Origin: Rhizophagus irregularis
Taxonomy: Eukaryota; Glomeromycota; Glomeromycetes; Glomerales; Glomeraceae
Length of the DNA stretch: 64,000 nt
Reading direction: 5' to 3'
Assembly (NCBI RefSeq): GCF_026210795.1
Contig: NC_089457.1
Span: 1,550,001 to 1,614,000, forward strand
The notes under the pieces were generated by a model. That model saw only the letters and a list, made by a program, of their open reading frames with translations. It did no database searches and was not told the DNA's origin. The translations under genes and the position numbers were made by a program. Below are positions 22,250 to 33,901 of the stretch, in pieces. How positions within the stretch are numbered: position 1 is the first letter of the stretch; every line of letters starts with the position of its first letter.

Positions 22250-22979
22250 ACCTCCACCATACTCTACTACTATTCGTATCACTCAGGGGGATACTGGAAA
22301 ATTTGATCGTCATGGTGGCTTGGTGTTACAATTTTCAAAATCGATCATCACTGGGGTGATAAGGGGGGTGACAGGTTGGGTACCGCAGTTTTTGTAGTAT
22401 GCCGATCAAGGTGGTCACATGATAGACTATCATTGGATTGACTTATCTAGGTAGATTTTAGGTCGATGGATTGTTCGCAATGAGGTGGGTGTCCTCCGTT
22501 TGGGATTGTTCGAAATGAGGTGGGTGTCCCTTCGGGGATTGCACGACACTAAAAAGTTCCCCATCGGCTGGACTACACGACACTAAAAAGTTCCCAGAGG
22601 TCTTTGTGAAATAGGTTTGTTATTCATAGTATGTAGTCAAATAGGGGAAATTGAATTTTGTGTATTTTTGATAGTGCTAATGGTATTTGGCAATGGGATT
22701 CTTTGATCTTTAAATGTATGCATGGTCTTCGCAGGTACGTATAGCATAGTCGATTCTACCGGGTTTGAGATATAATTCGGGGGGGTAGCCATAGTTATTT
22801 ATATAGAGAGGGTGTTGGGTTTATAATCTTGCATTTCTTTTTATGTATTTTTCTAGGAAGATTATTGTTCTTGTATTAGATTAGTTCTGCACTTTGTTGC
22901 AGTTCCTTTTTGAATACCTGGTATTCTCTAAAGTAACTTGTGGCAAAAATTAATAAAATTCAAGCGCAGCTTTGTTAAA
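22250..22979. other. Right part of the 5.2-kb insertion, no gene
   Basis: Short direct repeats GAGGTGGGTGTCC (twice near 22480-22530) and CACGACACTAAAAAGTTCCC (twice near 22545-22595). The end resembles a 3' untranslated tail but lacks poly-A. Confidence 0.4.
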
Positions 22980-23039
22980 CCGAAAGTGTGACTTATGACC
23001 TGTTTTGGAGATATCCGGGGTCCTTATGTAATAGGTTGC

Positions 23040-23940
23040 AACCTATCTACATTAAAAAGCAAAAGTTGTAATGCTGTAATTAGGTTGTAATGCCATAATT
23101 AGGTCGTAATACTGTAATTAGGTCTTAATGCCGTAACTAATCCGTAATGCCGTAATTCCGAAATTACGTATGTAATTTCGGCCAGAATTATGCACTTAAT
23201 TTTAGCAGAAATTAACAAATATCCTAAAAAGGAAAGTGTTGTTACACAAAATTCCAGTGTCGTTCCCACTAAAATCAATTTTTGTGGAACGGCTATCGCC
23301 AAAAAAGGAAAGATCTGCATTCCCGTTTTGGCTGAATTATGATTTTCGGCTGAAATTACATGTTTAAGTGAAATTACGTTAATTTCGGCCGGAATTATAT
23401 TTCGGATTTCGGATTTCGGATTTTAGGAAATATGTGACCGTGTAATTTCAATTTTAAGGGGTAAATAATATCAAAAATAATAATAATAATAATTTTTTTT
23501 TTGTAAAAAAGTTTATATGTAAATTATGCATAAAATCATCTAATTATTAAAGATATTATGCTAATTTAATATAAATTTTTTGAAAAAAACTTAATATTTC
23601 CCACCCCTAGGGATTTTAGTTCATTATATAATTTTTTTCTTTACACAAACGCGTATACAAAATACAAAAAAAAACACGACGCGTCTTATGTACCCCCTAA
23701 AAATTAAAATTACACGACATATAAACTATTGTAATTTACTTTTATAATTCATTACTTTTATTTTAAATTTTTATGCCATTAAAAATTATGACATTACAGC
23801 CTAATTATAGCATTGCGATCTAATTACAGCATTACGACCCAATTACAGCATTACGGCCTAATTACAGTATTACAAAAAGTGTCATAACTGTAATGCTGTA
23901 TGCTGTAATATTACGGCATCGGCCAATCAATTACGGCTAA
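23040..23940. repeat. Element with inverted minisatellite ends
   Basis: The left arm repeats GTAATGCTGTAATTAGG and the right arm repeats its inverse (CCTAATTACAGCATTAC). About 550 bp of AT-rich sequence lies between. It looks like a foldback-type element. Exact ends and a target duplication could not be set. Confidence 0.5.
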
Positions 23941-24684
23941 CATCTTTAATAATATGTACTATTTTTTTATAAATAAATAAATAAAACCTAAAAATCATAA
24001 AATAAGCATATCTTAGCCTGCTCTACAAGTTTACTTAAGAAAAAAAAGTAGATTTTGAATACTGTTATTGACTTTACATATGAGCAAAAGATTTTTGCCA
24101 TTCAGTGCCACTCGGAAACTAAAATTTTGCATTCAAATTCAGTATATTTAACTAATATTCGGTATATAAATTCATATATAATTCAAATACAATTCAGACA
24201 AAATTCGGTAAAAATTATTTTATGATATAATAATTTCTCTAATAATAAGCAATAATATAATTAAATTCAGTGAATTTGTATTTTTTTGTTTCAAATTTAT
24301 TAATAAAATTTAAGCATGTGAATAATTAGTTTATACTACTATTAGCAGAGTATATTCTTTAATAGATTCACAATAATCAACATAATAAAAAACAAACAAT
24401 TCCTTGTTGATGTTTGTAAAATTAGAATGAAAAATAAAAAGTGATTCATTATATAATGCTGATAATAAAAAAAAAAGAAAAAATTCGGACTATAATAATA
24501 ACTATCTATATTGAGGATAAATCGATCCGCTTTGTATTATCAGCTGATTTGAGTTCAGCAAAGTTAATTTTTCAAAAAAAACCCCCAAAAAAACTAAAAT
24601 AGAATTATAGAAAATGTCTGTAAATATTATGTCCATAACAATAATTGTGTTTATGCATCCATTATTAAAAAAAAGAGTCAGCTA
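23941..24684. other. No gene seen; 3' flank of element B
   Basis: Very AT-rich, with scattered AATTCGGTATA/AATTCAGTATA motifs (24110-24210) that may be subterminal repeats of element B. No CACTA terminus was found. Confidence 0.35.
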
Positions 24685-26731
24685 TCAATAGTCCATTGTA
24701 AGATTACCACCAGCTAATAGCACTTCTTCTATTTCTACTACTGTTTCCTCTAATTCTTCATTGATTTCACTCCGATACTCTTTGGTAGATTTTTCATGTT
24801 CCGTTGTATCGAAAATCATATCGTGCTGGTCGATGAAAGCCCATCAAAGAGTATTTGATAGGTGTAGATAGTCAAAATATTGTACTTCATCATCATAGTA
24901 TCTACTTCTTTGCAGTTGTGCAGATTGAATTGTTAACGAATACGCATCGAGTACATTCTGTAATAAATTTTTTAGCTAAAAATAAAATCAACTTATTATC
25001 GAAATAATTAAAAAAATTAATGTAACGCAAAAATGTCAAACCTCGTCAGAACGCCATGAATAGTCGTAAACATTTATTACAGAACCGTCATCGCCATCCT
25101 CACTTATTTCTGGAAAGTGATAATAACGATCGGATAACATTTTTAGCAACGATCGTTCATCGTAATTTTCAATTCGTTTGTCATGTTTTTTGAAGAGGTC
25201 TTTTGCGACCTTAATTCTTCTAAACTTTTTCTGTAGACAAATTTAGATAATTATAATGAGAAACATGCTTTACAAATTTTAATGAATTAATTACATACAT
25301 CATTTAATCGGCTGTTGCAATATACACGACGATGGTCTCCCTCGATCTTTCCAGTCAACTTCAATTTCGCTTGGAACCTTCTGGATTTGTGTATGGAATC
25401 TAACCATTTTGTTAATTGATTTACTGATGGATGGTACTTCGGCGCCATATTTTCTCTCAATTCTTTAATAAGTCGACCGCGAACCTTTAGATTTCCCAGG
25501 CTATTGAACGTCTCTTTGTAATTAAGGCCATTCTCTTCGTTAACACCCTTCAATATGGTTTTCATTTCAATCTAATTAGTGATTTTTAAAGGGAAAAAAA
25601 ATAGAGCATTGGTATAAAGCGTTAAAACAAATAATTAGACAAAGTTACGAACCCTCACGTTTACTTCATCCATTTCTTCTTTATCAGAAGTTTCAGAAAT
25701 ATTTTCCAAACTGCTTTCTGGTGAATATTCTTCGGCATCATAACGATTCATTCGTTTCATTTTTGATCCTTTAGCTTTTTTCGAAATAGATTTTTTCGAT
25801 TTTGTAATTTTTCTACATTTTGACGAATCTCCGCTTGACTCATAGTTGATGCCTCTAGGCAACCTATATTTATCAAAAATTTTAAGTTTACTCTGAAGTT
25901 CATCATTCTTGTTACCTAACTCTTCATTAACAGTAGCGAGAATTTCGACTTGTTCTTGCAAATGCTTCATTTCACCGGAAGAAGCTTTCGCTTCTTCAAT
26001 TTTCTTCTCTAATTGGCTGTTTTAATTACGCAACTCTTTCAATTCTCTTCTTAATTTGTTATTTTCTGTCATAATAAAAAAATAAAACCAATATTTACAT
26101 AAATAGACAAAATTTACATTGAAATTGTCAAAATGAATCATTTACCTGTTAACAGTTCTTTATAAGTAGCAGTTGGTAATCGTGTAGTTGCCTCTTGTTC
26201 GGTTACATTTCTAAGTGACCTAAGTGACTCTGGAAGCCAGAGCCTTTCCTGAAGTGATTCTGGGAGCTGGATATTTTCAAGCCTTTTTTGGATACCTGCA
26301 ACTGTTGAAATATTTGGTTCTAATTGAAGAGGTCTATTCAGATCAGAGGTAGAAGAAGCCGCAGCATCTCGTTGAGATTCATACGATGGTAGTTGAGATT
26401 GAGAGACCCTATATGGATCAATTAGAGAGGTAGAAGAAGCCGCTGTATCTCGTTGAGAAGTTTTATTTTTACTTTTATTAGACGATGGTAGTTGAGATTG
26501 AGAGGTCCTCTTCAAGTCAATTAGAGAGGTAGAAGAGGTTGCAACGTCTCGTTGAGAAGTTTTATTCTTATTAGAAGATGGTTGAAATTGAGTGACTGTA
26601 TTCGAATCAATCGGATCAATTAGAGAATTATCAGAAGCAATAGCGTCTTGTTGAGAAGTTTTATTCTTGTTAGAAGGCGGCTGATATTGAAAGATATAAG
26701 GGCTTTGTTTATTTTTTTGGCGGTTATTCAT
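24685..26731 (-). pseudogene. Accessory coiled-coil gene of element B
   Basis: Exons on the minus strand: 26146-26731, 25653-26065, 25299-25571, 25042-25230 and 24685-24975. They sum to 1752 nt (584 codons) and use the same five boundaries as element A. Exon 1 has Q/S-rich repeats (PSSNKNKTSQRDAAASS). Exon 2 is a coiled coil followed by a Lys-rich part. Exon 3 has the conserved KYHPSVNQLTKWLDSIHKSR block. Exon 5 has YYDDEVQYFD and an acidic tail. In-frame stops lie in exon 2 (CGTAATTAA) and exon 5 (before WAFIDQHD). A divergent transposase remnant starts 300 bp away. The role as a transposition partner is inferred. Confidence 0.75.
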
Positions 26732-27030
26732 AATTTTAAAATTTTCATTAAGATGTAAATTGTTGGTAAAAAGTTGAAATAGAAAGAAATGATTGATACT
26801 TTTTTGTACCTTTTTAAGCTTTTTTTTAAACTTTCTAAGTCCACTTACGACAATACAAATCAATTTTTATATTATCAATGATTAATTAACATAAAATTCA
26901 GAAAATAATATAACCGATTCTATATTTACTATTGATTAATTTGAATAAATTTATCAGTTCAATAAAGTAAATCAATTTATTACTAATAAATAATCTTATT
27001 TGGAAATCACTTACAAGCTCTCAATGCAAA
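26732..27030. promoter_or_regulatory. Divergent intergenic region of element B
   Basis: An AT-rich 299-bp spacer between the two divergent starts. It lacks the duplicated module of A and Y. A bidirectional promoter is inferred from position. Confidence 0.4.
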
Positions 27031-27725
27031 ATGGTACGAAAAAGGTCAATTTCTCGACTTATCGCTACGCCTTTAAGTAGAAGAAATAGATCAATTCCAA
27101 TATACTTAACACAGATTCAACATCATCACGTAATAGAATAATTTAGTTGCATATAATTGTTCTGAATGTAACGAAAAATTGGGTGATCCTCGTACAAAAA
27201 AAACTATGGAGTAACAAGTGATATAGATGATTCAGAAGATGTTGCTTTACCAACAATATATCTGCCTAATGAACCATCTCAATTTTCCCAACACATTTCT
27301 AATTTAAATATTGAAAACGATTATGACGAATATGGAAAGGCTTCGAAATCAAGATCTGATGAAATTCGTTTACAAATTGAGGATCAAGAAGAAAAAGATC
27401 AACAACAAGATGACGATTTAACCTTTTTACCTCGAAATCGTATTAAAAGATACACAAATCGCCAAAGACGAAAATAATTTTGAACAAGATTGGCAGTCAA
27501 ATCTACTGAAGATACAAGTACTGATGATTCTCAAAATGAAGATGAAGCGGTTAATAATGATAATGAATATTCTGAAGAATTTGAAGATTATTCAATCCCT
27601 CACTATGAATCATGCCCAATTGCCTCAGAATCAACATATAGTAACCAAATTTTGTGGATTTTACTATGGATTATGAAATTTCGAACGTCAATTGCTTTTG
27701 GTTCATCAATTTCAGTTCCTAGAAA
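27031..27725 (+). pseudogene. Transposase N-terminus of element B, truncated
   Basis: Starts MVRKRSISRLI, parallel to MTRKRSLSSIL of A. In another frame it has the CNCSECN-type motif (YNCSECNEKLGDPRT), then an acidic region and LWILLWIMKFRTS. Several frameshifts and a TGA/TAA-rich start break it. Homology stops near 27725, where a simple GCGA/GTGACTGCGA repeat begins. The catalytic core is missing. Confidence 0.75.
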
Positions 27726-27943
27726 CTGGATTTTACTAACAAATGAGATTGCGAGGTTTGTGACTGCGACTGTGACTGTGACTGCGAAGTTTGTGACTGC
27801 GAGATTTGCAATTGCGACTGCGAGGTTTGCCAGAAACAGGAACAGAGTCGTTTATAAAAATAACTAGGTTTCACCTGTTAACTGCATTAACAGTTAATAT
27901 TTAAAACTTAAAAACATATATACAAAGTAAAATTTTAATTATA

Positions 27944-28766
27944 TGGTGCCGGAACTCACTGGTAAAAAAATGATTTATCCTACACATATCTTACACATAT
28001 TGGGTACTCAAAATGTAAAAAATCATACACAAATAATACACATATCATACACATATCGGGTACTAATATATATATCATACATATATCAGGTACCTGATAG
28101 GTATACTATATATATAAATACCCGATATGTGTATGATATGTGTATTATTTGTGTATGATTTTCTACATTTTGAGTACCTGATATATGTAAGATATATGTA
28201 GGATATGTGTAGGATAGACCATTTTTTTACCAGTGACTCTATACTCAAAAATGTTTCAAATTTTTAATTTATCACGTGAGAAGCACAATAGCCAATAAAA
28301 ACTCACAATTTTAGACAAAAAATAGAAAAAACAGATACGAGCATGTACAAAAAAGGAAAAAAAAGGAAATGGGCTAAAGAATAAAGCAGAAAGTAGTATT
28401 TATTTAAGAACAATCAAGCTAAAATAGGGTTGAATTTAGACTTTTAAGTAAATTAAGGACATTTTAAGCCATTTTAAGTCTTAAAATAATTAAATGTCAA
28501 TAGGATTTATGTAAATTCTCATAAAATAAATGCATTTATGTGACTTTTTGTTTCAAATTTGGGCCAATCATATAAAAATAACCAAATTTCAAATGCTTAT
28601 AACTTTTTATGTAGATATTTTTTTGAAAATCTGACTGGTAATTTAATAGTACTTGTCTTGTAGAACAAAGTTACCAGTTTATTTTTTTGAAATTCTATTT
28701 TATTAAAGTGTTGAAAGATTTATAATTTATCACAATTTTATTTTTGAGTATAGAGTTCCAGCACCA
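27944..28766. mobile_element. TA-type MITE, split by a nested CACTA-type foldback
   Basis: Ends TGGTGCCGGAACTCTATACT and its inverse (...GAGTTCCAGCACCA) are flanked by TA at 27942-27943 and 28767-28768. Its left end is interrupted within the inverted repeat by the element at 27957-28235. The TGGTG start resembles the MITE at 31852-32281. Confidence 0.75.
27957..28235. mobile_element. 279-bp palindromic CACTA-type MITE
   Basis: Starts CACTGGTAAAAAAATG and ends with the exact inverse. The 3-bp duplication ACT flanks at 27954-27956 and 28236-28238. Nearly the whole element is one palindrome of ATACACATATC-like motifs around a short centre at about 28090. CACTG ends plus a 3-bp duplication place it with the CACTA group. 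Confidence 0.85.
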
Positions 28767-29440
28767 TATATATATAATATCTGCGCCTGGCCATTTCGGT
28801 TTCACATACAGGTGTGTGCTTCTTTTTGCGCTCCTTTGTTCTCTTTTTTTGTTTTTTATCTTCGTTTTAACTTTTTTTCTCTTAGATCCCAGCTCTTCGG
28901 CATTTCGGCTCTTCAGTTTTCGGCTTTGGTTCTAAGGTGCGTTTTTTTTTCATTTTTTTTTCTCTTGTTTCTTTTTTTCCGTTCATTCTGACTATTCTTT
29001 CCTCTCAGACATGATGCATTTCAATAACAGATGGTTCAAATGCAGGTACATAAGGATAACGGGAAGCTATAATGGAAAAAATTTCCAATTAATATAAACT
29101 CACATTTAACATCTCAAAAAATCAAGAAAAGAAAAAATAATATAATTTACCAAGGGCTTTTATTTTTGTTTTTTTATGTTTTATTCAATAAGTCCCGGCT
29201 TTTTGGCAACTTCAGCGCTTTAACATTACGGTTCCATTCTTTTTTTGTTCCTTCTCTTTTTTCGTTCTTTAACTTTGTTCTAACTTCTTTTTTTTTGCTT
29301 TTTTCTTTTTGCTTTTTTTATATTTTCTTCCTTTTATATATTTTCTTCTTTTCCTTTCTTCTTCTTTCTCTTTCTTCTTTTTCTTTGAAAAATAAAAAAT
29401 ATATATAATTACGGTAATACAGTAATTTTTGTATATATCT
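28767..29440. repeat. T-rich array related (inverted) to 11440-12010
   Basis: Contains CTCTTAG, an exon-like segment with CAGCTCTTCGG and GGTTCTAAG, then GTGCGTTTT. This matches the inverse of the array at 11440-12010. The rest is T/C-rich. Open frames are low-complexity and not genes. Confidence 0.5.
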
Positions 29441-29552
29441 TGCGTGTTGCGTCATTTGCGTTATACACTGCAGTTCATACAATTGTAAATTGTTATTTAT
29501 GTGGTTAATCTAAACGTAACACCTACGTGATTGCAGTATTTTTTAAAGATTG

Positions 29553-30369
29553 CACTAGTCGAAATAAAGTAAATCAGCTAAAAATCAGATATCCGATTTA
29601 GGTCAAATTACGGCTTAAATATGTCCGATTTTTGCAAAAAATATATTCCGATTGTTATCCGATTAACTGCCAATCAGATGTACTTCGGAACTTAAATCGG
29701 ACATAAACCAGAACTAAATCATACTAAATTCGGAAAATTATTATATATAGAAAATTCGATTTAAATTTATTATTGTTATATATTAATTATCAGAAATATT
29801 TACGAATAATACATGAAAAAATAAAATTTTAAAATAAATGTAATCGATAGTCCCGCTTCATTCAGCTAAATCATCACCGGCTGCACTTTTTTGACTATCG
29901 ATTAACACCTCTTCCGTTTCTTTACCATAGTCTTCATCTTTGTCGAAACCATTTCTACTATCGATTTCCGTATCATATATAAAATCCTCTTGCTCGATAT
30001 ATGACCATTGTGGAGCTTCTTGAGGGTGCATTTGGTCAAAGTATTGAACTTCATCATCATACTGGTGAGGTCGTTGTAATTTTGCCGTTTGAATTTCTGC
30101 TGAATGTGAATCGATGACGTTTCGAAGTAAATTTTTTAGCTAAAAAAGACAATATAAATAAAATAAATACAAAATAAAGAAAGGAACGAGAGTGATATAT
30201 CGAAGTATAAATATCGAAGTATAAATATCGAAGTACAATAAATATCAAAGTATAATAAATATCAAAGTATAATAAATATCAAAGTATAATAAATATCAAA
30301 GTATAATAAATATCAAAGTATAAACCTTTTGTGATCACCAAGAATAATTATAGATGCATACAATCGTCT
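29553..30369 (-). pseudogene. Element Y: left terminus and 3' end of its accessory gene
   Basis: CACTAGTCG at 29553 is the element end. Exon 5 (29858-30139) encodes DEVQYFDQMHPQEAPQWSYI and an acidic tail, and keeps CAA where A has TAA. The intron (30140-30325) contains a 17-bp tandem repeat, GTATAATAAATATCAAA. Exon 4 (30326-30369) stops exactly at ...AAGACGATTG, the point at which the segment at 31480 breaks off. Confidence 0.85.
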
Positions 30370-31480
30370 TAATTTCTTATTATTGACTGCTTTTTAGTAA
30401 ATTTAATAAATTTTATTAAAATAAATATATAATTAATTGTTTTGATTTATTATTGAATAAAATCAGTTATTATTATTATTATGAATAAACTAAATCCGGC
30501 ATTTCAAAAGAAATAAATTGGTAATCTTTCGTAAATGTGTTTTGAGATCGATTTGTGTATATTTTATAACTAAAAGTTTGACGAATAGTTTTATTTCTGA
30601 ATTTTGCCGATAATAACGAATTTTTGCCGATTTGTGATTGCCAAGTGGCAGGCGAACTGTGCAAATCGTCCATAATAATTTTGACGATTTTTTGGCAATG
30701 ATCGGCTAAAGTTAGATCAACTTTCGTCTAACATTCGTCAATTTGAAATTTGGACGAAATGGACTATTCTGACCAGTGTTCCAGAAGAACGGTTAGCAAA
30801 ACGGTTCAAATCAGATGGGTCAAAACAAGGAAAGAAGACGGTACATTACGCTGAAATTCAACCAAAAGAAGAACAAGAAGAACAACATGAAAAGGAGGCG
30901 AGGGTTTGTAATTTTGTAATTTTAGGCAGAATTGTACAGTCTTTATACTTTTATACTAATTGTTCCCGATTTAAAGATTGAAATGAAAATGATCCTTAAA
31001 ACTATTAAACCTAATGATAATTTAGACGATAACTAAACGTTTAATAGTCCAAAAAATGTTAAAATTTGCAGTAGATTAATTTCCGAACTTCGAAAGGCGA
31101 TGTTTCTGAATTATAAACCTTCAGTAGCACAATTAACAAACTGGTTGAGCGCCCTCCATAAGTCGCAAATATCACAAATACAACTGAAAAAAAGTGGAAA
31201 AAGCGACGAGAACAGTCGCAGAGTTCACAACAACAGTCGCGTACAAAATGTAAAATCGTCGAATTTTTTCCTTTATCATCATGTTAATGATTTATGCTAA
31301 TTTTCTTATATATTTATCATTTAAGAAAAAATTGCGTCAAATTAAGGCTGCAAAGGATCTTTATAGGAAGGGTGACGAAAGAATAATTGGTTATGAAAAA
31401 CGCCAATTATTAAAAATGTTGGCAAATCGATCTTACCACTTGCCAGAAATCAGTGAGTTAGATGAAGAGAATCCAGATAA
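30369..31480. other. Inverted segment spanning the X/Y junction
   Basis: Right of 30778 the sequence is Y's accessory gene in plus orientation, while its continuation at 29553-30369 is in minus orientation. Turning 30369-31480 around restores both the Y gene (AATCCAGATAAGACGATTG, as in A) and a CACTGG terminus facing into element X. Breakpoints share a 2-bp AA/TT overlap. Confidence 0.85.
30779..31480 (+). pseudogene. Element Y: middle exons of accessory gene (inverted)
   Basis: Partial exon 2 (30779-30903), exon 3 (30977-31249) and partial exon 4 (31326-31480), closely matching A (for example NYKPSVAQLTNWLSALHKSQ). One GAA to TAA stop lies near 31033. The 5' part of the same gene lies at 43945-44697, on the far side of element X. 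Confidence 0.85.
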
Positions 31481-31851
31481 TATTTCGCAATAAATCTATC
31501 ATAAAATGATAAAATGAATCAATCATTATGTTCGGTTTAGGTATTATCATCAGTTTGTGACTGCGATTCACAATTTTCATCCAGAGTTTCAGGACCAAAA
31601 AAATCCGTATCGACAGGTGTATTTTAAGTTTTGTATGCCCATTCTAGAGCATTTTTAGGGTGTCATGAGGTGATACAATAGCTTTCGTCATCATAGTTTC
31701 TCCCCCTCATTAATTGCGCCGTCTGTAGAGAAAATACGTGAGTATCCAAGACGTTTCGGAGAAAATTGATAAGCTGTAAAGTCATAAAGTCATTAAAACA
31801 AATAAAATTAGTTGATGTTTTTAATAAAATATGATAAAAAAAATTATTATA

Positions 31852-32281
31852 TGGTGGCTATCACCTATAAACAACAATAGTCCGAAATTTTGAAATTTAT
31901 TTATTTATATTGTGTAACTTATATTTTAAAGTATTTTGTTAAAATATTAATTGCCACGTGAGCGGCAAAATTTTTTTTTGCCATATTACATGGAATTCTT
32001 GTGGATTTCCATGGAATTTTTGTAAAATCCATAAAAATTACATGAAAACTAGTCCGAAATTTTATATTTTTATTATTGCTACTTATTAAAATTATCCAAC
32101 TTTAATCCATAATATTAATTAAAATTTTTATTAAATTCTATAAAATAATCCGATAGAAATGTTCAGTACATGTTGCTATATCATTTTATCAGTTTAGTTT
32201 TTTCTTTTTACTATTCAATTTACAATTTATAAAAATTTGAAGTTACTTAATATTAGTGTGGTTTATAGGTGACAGCCACCA
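31852..32281. mobile_element. 430-bp TA-type MITE at a donor site of gene X
   Basis: Inverted ends TGGTGGCTATCACCTATAAA and TTTATAGGTGACAGCCACCA with one mismatch over about 22 bp. TA at 31850-31851 and 32282-32283. It landed in the TA of the GTA donor of intron 4, so the donor changed from GTAATA to GTATGG. Confidence 0.8.
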
Positions 32282-32849
32282 TACCTCATCGGAACGCCAA
32301 CTAAGATTATAAACAATAATTTTTCTTTTACCATCTGGTTATTCTTTATCCGTTTCTAAGTCTTCAGGTGAATGGTAGCGAATATCTTTCAGAATGTTTA
32401 GGACTTCTGTCTTATCATAATCCTTTACTCGATCGTCATTACGTTTAAAAAGGGAAATAGCACCCTTGATTCTACGCGATTTTTTCTGAAATATAACAAA
32501 TGTTTAGTATCAATTTTGAAATGACAGTAAAAAGACAGATTCTATCTCGCTCAATCTGTTGTTTTTATGCAGTCTTCTGTTATCTTTATCAATTACACTT
32601 CACTCAACATATAAAAGTCGTGCTCTACGATGCTTGTGTAAGGCAGCTAACCAATCGTTTATCTGTTGTTACGAAGGACTAAATTGAGGCTTCATGGAAG
32701 CAATCAATCGTGGTATTAATTGTCATAAAATGTCTGTGTTCGTCTCGTTTATAAATTTTTCATCGTATCTTAACGTTAATTCGGGAAGGCATCGTTTTTA
32801 ATATTACCTTCATTTCAGTCTATAATAATTTATAAAAGATTCGTAAGAA

Positions 32850-33619
32850 TAAGGTTGCTGGGCGAAACTAAGTAGTTTAGACAATTGTTGAAATCGAAAC
32901 TAGTTGAAACATTTTATTAAAAAATTAAAAATTTGCGAAACTGCGAAACTGATGAAACTGGTAAAACTGTGAAAGGTTTAGACATATTTTTACATAGTAG
33001 TAATTAATAAAGTTTACCATTTATTATAATAAATTATATGATTTAATATAAATTTAACTAGTTTTGCAATTATAAAATTTAATATACATTATATTAATTA
33101 TTTAAATCATTATATATAAATATTAAAATATATAGTAAGTTTAATTAATAATTAGTTTTATAATTTTACTTTTTATATATTATTATTAGTACAGTCAGAT
33201 CTTTATATAGTTATCTAATCGATTCTGCAAAAATTAGTAACTATATAGAGGCTTTTACTATGATGTAATTATATAAAGATTTTTTTTATATAATAAGTAT
33301 ATAAATTAGTTTTTCCCAAAGGTATGATTATATAAAGAAAATTTATATGATATAACTATATGGAATGTTACTATATAGAAGTCTAACTATATTTATTAAT
33401 AATTATTAATTAATATATAATATTTATTTATAAAAAATTTATTTAAATATATATAATAATGTATTAATGATTATTTATTTTAAATTTTATTAATTAGAAA
33501 GTTTAGACATAGTTTAGACATTTAACTATTGTCGAAACCTTTTGTCATAGTTTAAACTATTACTAATTAAAGTTTAGACTTTTGTTAAAAGTTAAAATGA
33601 GTTTAGCCAAGCAACCTTA
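32850..33619. mobile_element. 770-bp hAT-type MITE in intron 2 of gene X
   Basis: Ends TAAGGTTGCTGGGCGAAAC and the inverse of TAAGGTTGCTTGGCTAAAC. The duplication CGTAAGAA (8 bp) lies at 32842-32849 and 33620-33627. Ends are close to the MITE at 2564, and the GGGCGAAACTA stretch is shared with the intact hAT at 33902, a possible helper. Confidence 0.8.
33192..33389. mobile_element. Small TA-type MITE nested in the 770-bp MITE
   Basis: Starts CAGTCAGATCTTTATATAG and ends with an approximate inverse (CTATATAGAAGTCTAACTA), flanked by TA. Several mismatches. A partial relative lies at 9985. Confidence 0.5.
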
Positions 33620-33901
33620 CGTAAGAAGAATATTCAAATCGTGTAAAATGCAAAATCTGTCGATCTCTAACAAACTCTAGCATTTTCTTCGTCAGTTTCA
33701 GAATCGTCGTCTGATTGATCAATTTGACGTCTCGCGACTTTTCTTTTTTTGCCAGGTCTATTATCATTATCGTTACTTTCACTTTCTGATGATTCGACAT
33801 CGGCATTATCTTGGCTCAATATTTGTGATTTGAGATTATTAATCTCGGCTTGAAGAACTACATTTTCGTGATTGATATACTTATTATGGGAATGTAATTT
33901 G

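Larger units (their letters stand above)
17758..22979. mobile_element. 5.2-kb insertion with 16-bp target duplication, no long ORF
   Basis: CCGAAAGTGTGACTTA occurs at 17742-17757 and again at 22980-22995, at the exact break in the MITE. Length (5222 bp) and a 16-bp duplication suggest target-primed retroposition. The right end carries AATTAATAAAATT and ends GCAGCTTTGTTAAA, with no A-tail. Inside are a tRNA-like promoter, palindromic arrays, an exon/intron-like array and a long hairpin, but no reverse transcriptase. It could be a non-autonomous retroelement or a composite. Confidence 0.65.
17490..23024. mobile_element. 300-bp MITE, family 'ACCCCGG', copy 2, split by a 5.2-kb insertion
   Basis: The left part is 17490-17757 and the right part resumes at 22996-23024. 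Inverted ends AGGACCCCGGATATCT and AGATATCCGGGGTCCT are intact. The 8-bp duplication TATGTAAT lies at 17482-17489 and 23025-23032. Without the insertion it would be the same length as copies 1 and 3. Confidence 0.9.

Noticed and set aside
21977-22359. Overlapping frames on both strands
   Set aside because: They translate the arms of the hairpin at 22087-22246.
27943-28158. 71-codon frame
   Set aside because: Lies inside the palindromic MITE.
29166-29408. 80-codon Phe/Ser-rich frame
   Set aside because: Simple T/C-rich sequence; no conserved feature.
30779-31480. Independent sixth element copy
   Set aside because: Its breakpoints fit, to the base, the missing middle of the Y accessory gene, so it is the same copy inverted.
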